A stretch of DNA of 64,000 nucleotides from Adhaeribacter aerolatus (GTDB lineage: Bacteria; Bacteroidota; Bacteroidia; Cytophagales; Hymenobacteraceae), in NCBI RefSeq assembly GCF_007991635.1, contig NZ_BJYS01000003.1, positions 124,001 to 188,000 of the forward strand, given 5' to 3'. The translations under genes and the position numbers were made by a program. The first letter of the stretch is position 1, and each line of letters starts with the position of its first letter. Shown in pieces: positions 8,084 to 16,899 of this stretch. Below the pieces are notes generated by a model. That model was not told the DNA's origin. It ran no database searches and saw only the letters and a program-made list of their open reading frames with translations.

Positions 8084-8209
8084 AACCTTTCAGCTCATGA
8101 TTATCATAAAATAGATAACAGCATACTTTGGGAAATAGCCAAAGACCATCTGGCGGAAAACAAAAAGATGCTGGAAAATATATTAGATAAAGAAAATAAA
8201 GCAGAGTAA
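8080..8209 (+). pseudogene. Truncated HEPN (DUF86/HepT-like) toxin remnant
   Basis: After the MNT stop the frame at 8084-8209 stays open and reads LSAHDYHKIDNSILWEIAKD followed by HLAENKKMLENILDKENKAE and TAA. This matches the C-terminal end of DUF86/HEPN proteins (H-x-Y near the RxxxxH site, then hydrophobic-WEI-x(5)-L-x-E-L). The original start is probably the ATG at 8080, but that frame stops after six codons, so the N-terminal two thirds, including the catalytic Arg region, have been deleted with a frame change. Only about 40 codons remain, against about 110-140 in intact relatives. Confidence 0.7.
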
Positions 8210-8223
8210 CAAAACTCTTTAGT

Positions 8224-9012
8224 TTATTTTCCTGCTCCTGTTGCTTTCAAATATTTAGAAGCTTCCACAAAAGTGGGCACCCAGATTTTCTTCTCGTTAT
8301 CTTTCAGGAAACGCAGTAACTGATTGTGGGCTTCCAGCGATACGTTTAAGTTATGCTCCCCGCCTACGCCGTGAAACAGAAACACAAGCATACTGTTCGT
8401 TTCAATGGCTTTTTTCACCAGTGCTATTAGTTCCTCTCCGGATTGGCCGTTTATCATATAGCTGCCAATATTATATAAATCTACATTGCCTTTACTTACC
8501 ATTTCGCTTTTTACCCCACGAGCCGAGATGAATTCGTTTTTAGAGGCATCCAGGTAAGATACACCATTAATTTTGGTATCGCCGCACGGGTAAGCAAAGG
8601 TGCGTTCTTGCTTCCCATCAAGGGCTTGTAACACCGCATTGGTCATTTTTATTTCATCGGTAATTCTGCGCACCGAATAAGTAGCCAGGTTATAATCTGG
8701 GGTTACAAAGCTGCGGCCGGGTAGGCTGCCATCGCAGGGATGGAAAAGCGTATGATTGGCTAATTCGTGTTTATTAGCGGCTACTTTTTTCCATTCATTT
8801 AGCCGTTTGGTAAAAGCCGCCGATGAAGCTGTAAGGTAAAACGTGCCTTTTAACCCCACGGCATCCAGGGCTGGGACAACTTTATCCAAGTGCACATTCA
8901 GGGCATCATCATAAGTCAGGACAACTGCGCTTTGCTTTTTATTCCAATCCTGCGCCTGCAGGGCTAAACTGAACAGGCACAGTAAAAAGGTAAAAATTCT
9001 TTTCAGGGGCAT
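8224..9012 (-). CDS. Secreted polysaccharide deacetylase family protein
   Basis: A 262-residue NodB-homology protein with a signal peptide (KRIFTFLLCLFSLALQAQ, cut near residue 20). The catalytic TYDDA motif is at 33-37 (Asp35 as base, Asp36 as metal ligand) and the metal-binding HxxxH is NHTLFHP (His87, His91). Further motifs are RTFAYPCGD and a late FLFHGVG. Members remove acetyl groups from chitin, xylan, peptidoglycan or exopolysaccharide; the substrate is not predictable here. It likely acts in the periplasm. It sits downstream of feoB but is separated from it by a terminator. Confidence 0.88.
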   Translation of the reverse strand: MPLKRIFTFLLCLFSLALQAQDWNKKQSAVVLTYDDALNVHLDKVVPALDAVGLKGTFYLTASSAAFTKRLNEWKKVAANKHELANHTLFHPCDGSLPGRSFVTPDYNLATYSVRRITDEIKMTNAVLQALDGKQERTFAYPCGDTKINGVSYLDASKNEFISARGVKSEMVSKGNVDLYNIGSYMINGQSGEELIALVKKAIETNSMLVFLFHGVGGEHNLNVSLEAHNQLLRFLKDNEKKIWVPTFVEASKYLKATGAGK

Positions 9013-9110
9013 TTTGTTTTTTATTAAATACGAGGGCTACTAAAATACAATATTTAAAGCATATCTGGCTTAATAAATTCACTATTTAACCGTGAAAACG
9101 CAGCCATGAA

Positions 9111-9138
9111 AAAGGCGCGAACTAGCTGCCGCGCCTTT
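9111..9138 (-). terminator. Terminator of feoAB
   Basis: A 9-bp stem AAAGGCGCG/CGCGCCTTT with a 10-nt loop. On the minus strand it is followed by a run of five T. It lies 46 nt past the feoB stop. Confidence 0.8.
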
Positions 9139-9183
9139 AATATTTATTCTAAAAAGCTGTTAAAATATTTAACCGTTTATTTA

Positions 9184-11337
9184 TTATTTAAATAACTGGT
9201 AAACAATGTAAGAGCTAACGTAGGCCAGGCCGCTCATGTAGAAGAGTTGCATAATAGGCCATCTCCAGGACTTGGTTTCGCGGTAAACCACGGCCAGCGT
9301 ACTCATACACTGCATCGCAAACACGTAAAATATGAGCAGCGAGAAAGCGCGGGCCGGGGTAAAGAATGGGTTGCCGGCATCGTCTTTTTCGGCTAGTAAT
9401 TTTTCTTTAATGGTACTGATATTCTCCTCGTCGCCGACGCTGTAAATGGTAGAAATAGTACCCACAAATACTTCGCGGGCCGCAAAAGAAGTAAGCAAAG
9501 CAATACCTATTTTCCAGTCGAAGCCCAGCGGCCGGATGGCCGGCTCGATGGCGTGACCGAATACCCCGGCGTAAGAAGATTCCAGTTGGTGCGCCGATAT
9601 TAAGCTGTTGGTTTCGGCTTCAGATAAGTTTTGAGTGGCGGCTTCCTGCCTGGCCTGCGTTTCAGCCGCTTCGAAGGCGTTACCAGGGCCGTAAGAGGCC
9701 ATTACCCACAAAATAACCGAGATAGCTACAATTACTTTACCGGCTTCAAACACAAAAGCTTTTACTTTTTCGATAATGGTAAGACCTACGTTTTTCCAGC
9801 GGGGCATTTTATACACCGGAAACTCCATAATAAAGTAACTGCGCTCTTTGGCTTTCAAAATAACTTTCATAGCCAACGCCGAAAATATGGCAGCCAGAAA
9901 ACCGAGTAAATACAAACCCATCAGCACAATACCCTGCAAATTCAAAAAACCCAGGTAATATTTTTCGGGTACTACCAGCGCAATTAATACCGTATAAACC
10001 GGAATCCGCGCCGAGCAACTCATCAGCGGCGTTACGAAGATGGTAATCATCCGGTCTTTCCAGTTATCGATGTTGCGGGCGGCCATGACGGCGGGTACGG
10101 CACAGGCCACCCCCGAAATAAGCGGCACCACACTTTTACCGTTTAGGCCAAACTTACGCATGATTTTATCCATCATAAACGTAACGCGAGCCATGTAACC
10201 GGTCTCTTCCAGTATTGCAATAAATGCAAAGAGCAAAGCAATCTGCGGAATAAATATCAGTACCCCACCCAAACCAGCAATTACGCCTTCGGTCAGCAAA
10301 TCTACGAGCGGCCCATCAAACTTACTCTGGATAAAAGCATTTAAGGAGGCAATGCCGGCATCTATCAGGTCCATGGGGTAAGTGGCCCAGGCAAATATGG
10401 CCTGAAACATCATAAACAGCACCCCGAAGAAAATAAGATAGCCCCAAACCTTATGGGTTAAAACCTGGTCGAGTTTGTTGCTGAATTTCTCGTTCGATTC
10501 GGCGCGGCTTACTTTTACCGAATCCAGGAGTAAATCACTAATTAAGGTATACCGCTGAATGGTTTCGGCAGCCTGCAAGGCGTTGGAATTAAAGCCGTAT
10601 TGCTGCCGCAAATCTTCGATGTAGTTTTTATCGGCTTCGCTTAAAAACGACAGCTTCTTGTACTGGTGCGCGTAGTGCAGCGCCAAGTAATCGTTTTTCA
10701 ACTCAAAATAATACCTTATTTGGCGTACCAACACCACAAGTTCGTCGGGTATCTGGTAAAATGTTCGGGTAGGTTTTTCCAGTTGCTGCGACACCAGAAT
10801 TTTCAGGGCCGCAATACCTACGCCGTTGCGGGCATTCATAGGTACCACGGGCACGCCTAAATCCTGTTGCAGTTGTGCTACATCAATTTTAACGCCGTGT
10901 GTTTCGGCCACATCGGTCATGTTCAGGCCCAATACTGCCGGAATACCTAAGTCGGCAAGCTGCGTGTAAAGCAACAAGTTCCGTTTCAGGTTAGAGGCAT
11001 CTACCGTAATAACTAAAATATCGGGATAAAGGGCCGATTTTTTATTATACAGTAAATCTATTATAACTTTTTCGTCGAGCGATTTGGGATAAAGGCTGTA
11101 GGTACCGGGCAGGTCAATTATCTGGGCCTTGTGCTGGGGCGTCAGGTGGCTGATGCCGGTTTTTTTATCAACGGTTACGCCGGGGAAATTCCCTACTTTT
11201 TGGTTGAGGCCGGTAAGCTGGTTAAATAAAGAGGACTTACCGGAATTAGGATTACCAATTAAGGCAATCCGGGAGATATTATTTTTTACAGGGTTTATTA
11301 CAGGCGCTGCCGCTACCGATCCGATCACTTCTGTCAT
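9184..11337 (-). CDS. feoB: Ferrous iron transport protein B
   Basis: A 717-residue FeoB, the GTPase-linked membrane permease for Fe(II). The N-terminal G domain has GNPNSGKS (28-35), IDLPGTYSL with DxxG, and GLNMTD as the NxxD box. A helical spacer follows, then the membrane part with two Gate regions (GGVLIFIPQIALLFAFIAILEETGYMAR is typical, and a second near SFAAREVFVGTISTIYS). Length is normal. It starts 6 nt after feoA stops, a tight two-gene operon, ended by the hairpin at 9111-9138. Confidence 0.97.
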   Translation of the reverse strand: MTEVIGSVAAAPVINPVKNNISRIALIGNPNSGKSSLFNQLTGLNQKVGNFPGVTVDKKTGISHLTPQHKAQIIDLPGTYSLYPKSLDEKVIIDLLYNKKSALYPDILVITVDASNLKRNLLLYTQLADLGIPAVLGLNMTDVAETHGVKIDVAQLQQDLGVPVVPMNARNGVGIAALKILVSQQLEKPTRTFYQIPDELVVLVRQIRYYFELKNDYLALHYAHQYKKLSFLSEADKNYIEDLRQQYGFNSNALQAAETIQRYTLISDLLLDSVKVSRAESNEKFSNKLDQVLTHKVWGYLIFFGVLFMMFQAIFAWATYPMDLIDAGIASLNAFIQSKFDGPLVDLLTEGVIAGLGGVLIFIPQIALLFAFIAILEETGYMARVTFMMDKIMRKFGLNGKSVVPLISGVACAVPAVMAARNIDNWKDRMITIFVTPLMSCSARIPVYTVLIALVVPEKYYLGFLNLQGIVLMGLYLLGFLAAIFSALAMKVILKAKERSYFIMEFPVYKMPRWKNVGLTIIEKVKAFVFEAGKVIVAISVILWVMASYGPGNAFEAAETQARQEAATQNLSEAETNSLISAHQLESSYAGVFGHAIEPAIRPLGFDWKIGIALLTSFAAREVFVGTISTIYSVGDEENISTIKEKLLAEKDDAGNPFFTPARAFSLLIFYVFAMQCMSTLAVVYRETKSWRWPIMQLFYMSGLAYVSSYIVYQLFK

Positions 11338-11343
11338 AGACGC

Positions 11344-11610
11344 TTATTTAAGCATAATGTTTTCTGCCTCGTCTAAACGCAAAGAAAGGGTGTAATCATT
11401 TACAATAATGGTTATGGGGTCACCCAATGGGGCTTTGCTGTTGAGCTTTACTTCGGTGCCGGGTATGCAACCCATTTCCAGTAGCTTCAACGACATTTCC
11501 GGATCGAGGAGGCCAGCAATAGTGCCTTTCTCGCCAATTCTTAAATCTCTGACACTGCGCTGGGTTTTCTGCACTTTTCGCTTATTTAGACTTATTACAA
11601 ACAACTGCAA
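11344..11610 (-). CDS. feoA: Ferrous iron transport protein A
   Basis: An 88-residue cytosolic SH3-like FeoA, which supports FeoB-driven Fe(II) uptake. The segment RDLRIGEKGTIAGLLDPEM, then MGCIPGTEVKLNSKAPLGDP and TLSLRLDEAENI, is the family core. The N-terminal 15 residues (MQLFVISLNKRKVQK) are outside the core, so a later start is possible. It is the first gene of feoAB. Confidence 0.93.
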   Translation of the reverse strand: MQLFVISLNKRKVQKTQRSVRDLRIGEKGTIAGLLDPEMSLKLLEMGCIPGTEVKLNSKAPLGDPITIIVNDYTLSLRLDEAENIMLK

Positions 11611-11730
11611 GTTACAAGGTGTTCCGGGTTATTCCAAAATATGTTTTACTTTAAAATTTCGCGTTATTCTTTTTATCTGCCTGCATCATATTGCTTTCTC
11701 TAACGAGAATTTATACGGGCCTAATATCTT

Positions 11731-13893
11731 TTATTTCCGTTGCTCGCCGGGAGTAAATATATTACGCATATAGTTGCCGGCTTTATCTATCAGTTGGGCA
11801 TTCTCTTCCAGCGACCGCAGGTTTGGATCGTCCAAGCCTTCCAACTGCTCGGGAAACAGAATAATATAGCTGTTCTGCGAAAAATACTTAGTTAAGTAAT
11901 AAGGCAGCTTTTCGGTTTCGGGATGGTAAGAAAGATACCCTCTCCGCGACGAAACAATGATGAATAAATCGTCGGGTTTAACCTCGCGGCTAAAAATCAA
12001 AAATTCCTGCCAGTTCTCGAAAGGTTCATAAACAATCGTAAGCGGCGAACTATCGCTACCGTTCATGTCCTGTAGCATTCTTATAGTTCTGGCGTCGGCA
12101 TACATATACAGGGGCAGACCGGTGCCCCGGGCTATGGTCTGGATACGCTTAAACCAGTGCTGAAACCCTTGCTCATACTCGGCTTTAGGCGGCACAGCTA
12201 CTACTATCCGGTTTAAAGTATTGATGGGCTGGGCTGCATGATAAATAAATATGGTTTCGGGGGTGCGTTCTAATATTTTTTCGGCTACCGGCCCAAAAAA
12301 ACCGTCGCCCGCGTGGGCCAACCGGTGCAGACCCATAATTAAATCGGTAATGTCATGTTCTTTAATGGTATAAATAATACCGTTGCTGATATTTAGATCG
12401 AAGCGGTTAAGGGGCACTATGGTATTGTCGGTGGCGGCGGCCTGCGTAATGGCCTTTTCCATCATCTTTTTGCCCGTTGCCTGCTTACTTTCGGTGGTGT
12501 CCTGCTCATCCTCCTCATCGCGCACATGCAGGGCATAAATCGGAGCCTTGCTTTTATTGGGCTTTATCAGCAAGGCTAAATCAACTAAATTATTAACGGT
12601 TTCGGGGTAAGCCAGCGATATTAATATTTTTTCGTCGTGTTTATCTTCGGCAGAACTTTGTTTGGCACTTTCTTCGAGAGCAATTTGGCGGGAAGCTTTT
12701 TCTACCGTAAATGAGCTAAGCGTGCAAGTAACCAGAATCATGATAATCGTGCCGTTTAATACATCTTCGCTTAACAGCCGGATAGGCTCGCCGGAAGGCG
12801 TTTCGCCTAATATTACATTATAGCCTACCAAAACTACGGCCAGGGTTGCCCCCACGCGGGCATTGCTCAACCCAAATATCATTTGCCGTTCGAGGTTGTT
12901 TAATTTAAAAGTTTTTTGGGTAAACCAGGCCGCCAGAAACTTGCCGGCTACGGCCATAGCAATCATTACGCCGGCAACTTTCAAGGCGCCAAAGCCTTTA
13001 AACAGCACACTAAAATCTACCAGCATCCCCACGCTTATCAGAAAGAAAGGAATGAACAAGGCGTTGCCCACAAAGTCGATGCGGTTCATGAGCGGGGAGG
13101 TGTGCGGTATAAACCGGTTGATGGCCAAGCCCGATAAGAAGGCCCCTATAATGGCTTCGAGTCCGGCTACTTCGGCTAAAAAGGAACCTAAAAAAACAAT
13201 GGCCAGTACAAAAATATACTGCGAAATATTATCGTCGAACTTCTTAAAAAACCAACGGGCAATTAACGGGAACACAAAAAACACAATTGCCGCAAATATT
13301 AACGACGATACGGCCAGCCGAATCCAGAAAGCACTGCTGATATCGCCTTTATACATGCCCACAATGGCCGCTAAAACCAACAGGGCCAGCACATCGGTAA
13401 TAATGGTGCCCCCAATGGTAAGCGTAACGGCCCGGATGCGGTTAATGCCGTAGCGACTGGTAATGGGGTAAGCCAGCAATGTATGCGTGGCAAACATACT
13501 CGACAACAGAATAGCCGAGGGAATATTAAAACCCAGAATAAAGTAGGCGGCCGGTACCCCGATAGCCATTGGAACAAGAAAAGTATACAGCCCGAATACC
13601 AGGCTCTTAAACTGGTTTTTTCTAAATTCTTCCAGGTCTATTTCTAAGCCGGCGGTAAACATGATATACAGCAAGCCTACAGTACCAAACAGCACAATGC
13701 TGCTGTCGCGCAATAATAAATTTAAACCATAGGGCCCAATAATTACGCCTGCCACAATCAGCCCGATGATGGGGGGAACCTTAATTCTGTTAAATAAGAT
13801 AGGCGAAAATAAAATAATAAAAAGTACCAGGGAAAATATAATCACCGGGTTACGTAAAGGCAACTCGAAGTTTAATTCACTTAACAATATCAT
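11731..13893 (-). CDS. Kef-type cation:proton antiporter with C-terminal Usp-like domain
   Basis: A 720-residue CPA2-family protein. Residues 1-400 form about 12 transmembrane helices, with family segments PPIIGLIVAGVIIGPYGLN near 40, AGLEIDLEEF, GGTIITDVLALLVL and GLSNARVGATLAVVLVG. From about 430 to 700 the protein is soluble and resembles paired universal-stress-protein folds (ILISLAYPETVNNLVDLALL and NRIVVAVPPKAEYEQGF). It probably exchanges Na+ or K+ for H+ at the inner membrane, with the soluble part as regulator. A lipoprotein gene ends 26 nt upstream, so co-transcription is likely. Confidence 0.9.
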   Translation of the reverse strand: MILLSELNFELPLRNPVIIFSLVLFIILFSPILFNRIKVPPIIGLIVAGVIIGPYGLNLLLRDSSIVLFGTVGLLYIMFTAGLEIDLEEFRKNQFKSLVFGLYTFLVPMAIGVPAAYFILGFNIPSAILLSSMFATHTLLAYPITSRYGINRIRAVTLTIGGTIITDVLALLVLAAIVGMYKGDISSAFWIRLAVSSLIFAAIVFFVFPLIARWFFKKFDDNISQYIFVLAIVFLGSFLAEVAGLEAIIGAFLSGLAINRFIPHTSPLMNRIDFVGNALFIPFFLISVGMLVDFSVLFKGFGALKVAGVMIAMAVAGKFLAAWFTQKTFKLNNLERQMIFGLSNARVGATLAVVLVGYNVILGETPSGEPIRLLSEDVLNGTIIMILVTCTLSSFTVEKASRQIALEESAKQSSAEDKHDEKILISLAYPETVNNLVDLALLIKPNKSKAPIYALHVRDEEDEQDTTESKQATGKKMMEKAITQAAATDNTIVPLNRFDLNISNGIIYTIKEHDITDLIMGLHRLAHAGDGFFGPVAEKILERTPETIFIYHAAQPINTLNRIVVAVPPKAEYEQGFQHWFKRIQTIARGTGLPLYMYADARTIRMLQDMNGSDSSPLTIVYEPFENWQEFLIFSREVKPDDLFIIVSSRRGYLSYHPETEKLPYYLTKYFSQNSYIILFPEQLEGLDDPNLRSLEENAQLIDKAGNYMRNIFTPGEQRK

Positions 13894-13919
13894 TCTTTTA
13901 GCTTAAGAAGTTGTCTTGA

Positions 13920-14507
13920 TTATTGTTTATTCAATTGTAAATTATAAACAATCCGGCAGTCGCCGGCTCTGATGATTTCCCGTTGCCCGTCTAAGGTGAT
14001 TGGATTTAACAGGGTAAGCCGAACTACCATTTTGGTGGCGGGAGCGGCGGCAGTATGCTCCACGTTTTCGGTTAATTCGAGTAAATTATTATGATAAGCG
14101 CCCGTATAAATCCGGGTCAGGTTTTCGCCGGTCATGGCTTTGGCTATTACCTGGTTACCCTGGTAAGACAAGTCCCAGGTTTCGGTTTTGGTATCGCCCA
14201 CCGCCGAGCCGGTACAGGTTGTTTCGGTACAAACCATGCGGGCATTCCAGGTTCCTACCAGGGCCGGATTAACTTCGCCGGCAACGGGCTGCGCTACAGA
14301 ATCTGGTTGTGGCGCGGTTTTAAGTTGCTGCTCTCGTTTTATTAATTCTGTTTCTTTCAGTTGCAGGTTATTTTCTTTTACCAGCAATTCCTGCTCCCGC
14401 CGGGCCAGTTCTGCTTCCCGCTTTTGCACCAGTTCTTCCCGTTGCCGGAGGCCACAGCCAAACATTGTAAAAACTAGTAGCAGCGGTAAATAAGTGGTCC
14501 ATTTCAT
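13920..14507 (-). CDS. Lipoprotein with coiled coil and unrecognised C-terminal domain
   Basis: A 195-residue protein. The N-terminus MKWTTYLPLLLVFTMFGCG is a lipoprotein signal with the lipobox Cys at 18. Residues 20-65 are a charged coiled coil (REELVQKREAELARREQELL and similar). The C-terminal part begins LVGTWNARMVCTETTCTGSA and looks like a small beta barrel of lipocalin-like type, ending IIRAGDCRIVYNLQL; this is inference. No named family recognised. It precedes the antiporter in the same direction. Confidence 0.75.
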   Translation of the reverse strand: MKWTTYLPLLLVFTMFGCGLRQREELVQKREAELARREQELLVKENNLQLKETELIKREQQLKTAPQPDSVAQPVAGEVNPALVGTWNARMVCTETTCTGSAVGDTKTETWDLSYQGNQVIAKAMTGENLTRIYTGAYHNNLLELTENVEHTAAAPATKMVVRLTLLNPITLDGQREIIRAGDCRIVYNLQLNKQ

Positions 14508-14859
14508 GCGCAGAAATCGGTTTAATTTTAAGTGAGTCAGAAAAACGAACGCCAGTATAAATTAATTAAACGGCCCAAATTATAGTTTCCTGATGAAAAT
14601 ACGTGTCAGGTACGGAGCTGCCCGGAAGGCGACAATTTCCGTTAATGCCCAGTCAGAGCGGTTTTAAATTGCTGTCTACAGCAATTATCTCAGATTATAA
14701 GTACCTTTTTTTTGTAATAACGGTTACAAATTAGCCCATCCGGAAATTTGCGGGTCTTTGTAGCGGCCATTTAGCTTATTTTGCTACCGGCCGATGCCCA
14801 ATCATAAACCGGTTTAACAAATTTAGCCGTATACCTTACAAAACCAAAGTATCAGTAAA
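14508..14859. other. Intergenic stretch without a gene
   Basis: 352 nt between the divergent lipoprotein gene and the 39-residue gene. A small palindrome TTGCTGT-CT-ACAGCAA lies near 14668. It must hold promoters for both directions, but I see no clear TTTG/TAnnTTTG pair. Confidence 0.4.
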
Positions 14860-14979
14860 ATGGCAACGAAAAAAGAAGACTCAAAAAAAGACCCCTGCTG
14901 GGATGGTTATCAAAAAGAAGGAATGAAGACCAAAGGAGGTAAAAAAGTACCGAATTGTGTGAAAAAAGAAGATAAATAA
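14860..14979 (+). CDS. Small basic protein, 39 residues
   Basis: ATG 14860 to TAA 14977-14979 encodes 39 residues: MATKKEDSKKDPCWDGYQKE followed by GMKTKGGKKVPNCVKKEDK. It is very rich in Lys, with two Cys, and has no signal or membrane segment. The motif KTKxGKKVPNCV recurs at the ends of small Bacteroidota and phage proteins as I remember them, which argues for a real gene. Function unknown. It is followed at once by a 29-bp perfect hairpin. Confidence 0.65.
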   Translation: MATKKEDSKKDPCWDGYQKEGMKTKGGKKVPNCVKKEDK

Positions 14980-14983
14980 GGCA

Positions 14984-15046
14984 GCTTCACTTAAAAACTA
15001 ACAAACCATTTGCGCAACAAATGGTTTGTTAGTTTTTAAGTGAAGC
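14984..15046 (+). terminator. Very long perfect hairpin, probable terminator
   Basis: A perfect 29-bp inverted repeat (14984-15012 with 15018-15046) with the 5-nt loop CGCAA, starting 4 nt after the small gene's stop. The stem is far longer than the 8-16 bp of the other terminators here. T-rich DNA follows only loosely (GTCTTTTA). Confidence 0.7.
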
Positions 15047-15115
15047 CCGTCTTTTATGCTGCGGCACCATCCATATTTTTTATCAGACCGAAAATATTAA
15101 GGAAGATTCAATAAC

Positions 15116-15664
15116 ATGACAACCAGAAATAAATACCTGCTAGGAGCTGGTTTGGTAGCACTGGGCGCTACCTACCTCTTGCTTACCCGTACTAAGAACT
15201 ACCCGCCATTGGCAACTGTGGCGGCCGTAGATTTAAACCGTTACGCCGGCAAGTGGTACGAGATTGCCGCTTTTCCGCAACGCTTTCAGAAAGGTTGCCA
15301 CTGCACAACTGCCGAGTACCAGGTAAACCCCGAAGGCTACGTAGAAGTATTTAATGCCTGCCGGAAAAATAAACCAACCGGTAAACTTAAAAGCATTAAA
15401 GGCAAGGCTTTTGCCGTACCGGGCAGCAATAACAGCAAACTGCAGGTACAATTTTTCTGGCCTTTTACCGGCGATTACTGGGTACTGGCACTGGCCGAGG
15501 ATTATTCTTACGCTGTAGTAGGTACCCCCGACCGTGATAATTTATGGATTCTCTCCCGCACACCTGCCATGGCACCTACCCTATACGCCCGGCTGGTGCA
15601 GGAAATTGCCGAAAAAGGATTTGAGGTAAGTAGGTTGCGCAAAACCAACCAAAGCTGCGGTTGA
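15116..15664 (+). CDS. Lipocalin family protein (Blc-like)
   Basis: A 182-residue lipocalin. The N-terminal segment NKYLLGAGLVALGATYLLL is a signal or membrane anchor without a clear lipobox Cys. The lipocalin signature LNRYAGKWYEIAAFPQRFQK is at about 40-59, followed by CHCTTAEYQVNPEGYVEVFNACR, VQFFWPFTGDYWVLALAEDYSYAVVGTPDRDNLWILSR, both typical of bacterial Blc. Such proteins bind fatty acids or lysophospholipids in the envelope. It is monocistronic by appearance. Confidence 0.92.
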   Translation: MTTRNKYLLGAGLVALGATYLLLTRTKNYPPLATVAAVDLNRYAGKWYEIAAFPQRFQKGCHCTTAEYQVNPEGYVEVFNACRKNKPTGKLKSIKGKAFAVPGSNNSKLQVQFFWPFTGDYWVLALAEDYSYAVVGTPDRDNLWILSRTPAMAPTLYARLVQEIAEKGFEVSRLRKTNQSCG

Positions 15665-15945
15665 GCTTAACAGGCAGACTAAATATTGCTGGAGGTTAGA
15701 AATGGCATTTAAAAAGCTACTTAGTGGGTTTATAGTAGTTTACTTAAAATATACCATCTCTCTTAAAGGCTATTCTATCAATAACCTGGTTCAAGCGTCC
15801 GCTCAGACTTTTTCTGCTTATCTATGGCAGGTACTCCGAACTATTTGGTATGAGTTCTATGTAAGTGGCTACGCACCAAAGAACGGATCGCAACAAATCA
15901 GTTTACTTACCTTTCCAGTTAATAACTGGTAAACAGCCGCATTTG

Positions 15946-16662
15946 TTAAAACCGGTTTAACAACTGCAAAATGCCTTTCATGTAGGTAGCGCCAATGGGT
16001 ATGTATTTATCGCCGATCATGATATTGTTATCTTCTATTGAACCTATTTTATCGAGGTTTACAATAAAAGAGCGGTGAACGCGAATAAATTTATTTGAAG
16101 GGAATTTATTTTCGATGGATTTCATGGTAGCGTACACAATGGTTTTCTTATTATTTGCCACAATATGTACGTAATCGCCCAAAGCTTCTATGTAAAAAAT
16201 ATCGGCGAAAGGAATTTTTACCAGTTTCTGCTCTACTTTAACAAAAGTAAAATCCGTAGCGGCGGTTTGGCTGGTTAACTTTACTTTATCGAGGGCTTTC
16301 TGCGCCGCAATTAAAAAACGGGGGTAACTCACCGGCTTAACCAGGTAATCAATTACGCTTTGTTCAAAAGCTTCCACGGCATATTCGCGGCTGGCGCTTA
16401 CCATAATTACCATAGCTTCGCGGTTAAGCGTCGATAGCAAATCTAAACCGGACATTTCAGGCATTTCTACATCCAGTAACAGCAAATCTACTGGTTGCGT
16501 CCGCAGAAACTTAGCTGCTTCGAGACTGCTGTTACAAATGCCTACTAATTCTAAAAACTCGGTATTCCCAACAAATTTCTCCAGCACTTTAGCCGAAAAA
16601 GGATCATCGTCGATGATTAAGGTTTTTATACTGATGTTCTCGGAATTTCCCGTTCCTGGCAT
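15946..16662 (-). CDS. LytTR-family response regulator
   Basis: A 238-residue two-domain regulator. The receiver domain (about 10-130) has the acidic pair in LIIDDDPF, the phospho-acceptor Asp in LLLLDVEMPEMSGLDLL and the conserved Lys in DYLVKPVS. The C-terminal LytTR DNA-binding domain (about 140-238) shows IFYIEALGDYVHIVANNKK and FIRVHRSFIVNLDKI. It would bind DNA direct repeats after phosphorylation by a LytS-type kinase. No kinase gene is adjacent, so its partner and targets are unknown. Confidence 0.93.
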   Translation of the reverse strand: MPGTGNSENISIKTLIIDDDPFSAKVLEKFVGNTEFLELVGICNSSLEAAKFLRTQPVDLLLLDVEMPEMSGLDLLSTLNREAMVIMVSASREYAVEAFEQSVIDYLVKPVSYPRFLIAAQKALDKVKLTSQTAATDFTFVKVEQKLVKIPFADIFYIEALGDYVHIVANNKKTIVYATMKSIENKFPSNKFIRVHRSFIVNLDKIGSIEDNNIMIGDKYIPIGATYMKGILQLLNRF

Positions 16663-16899
16663 AATAGCTAATTATTATTCAGAGCGAAATTAATAAAATA
16701 TTCCAAAATATTTTCTGGAATTATACTATGAAGCACTTACCCACCTAAAAATTTAAACTATTTTTATACAAAAGACTAATTCTTTCAAGATAGAGCGTTG
16801 TGGTAACTGGATTAATATCTACGCAAAGCAGCTGTATTAAACTTTAAACTACTTCCGCTCAACAACCGGGTATCATCTGTTTTGAATAGTATACTTATT

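Noticed and set aside
12863-13453. 196-codon open frame on the plus strand
   Set aside because: Antisense to the membrane part of the antiporter gene; shadow of hydrophobic codons.
15702-15932. 76-codon open frame with GGAGG upstream
   Set aside because: The sequence has no recognisable domain or credible composition, and SD sites are unusual in this organism. It is not supported beyond being open.
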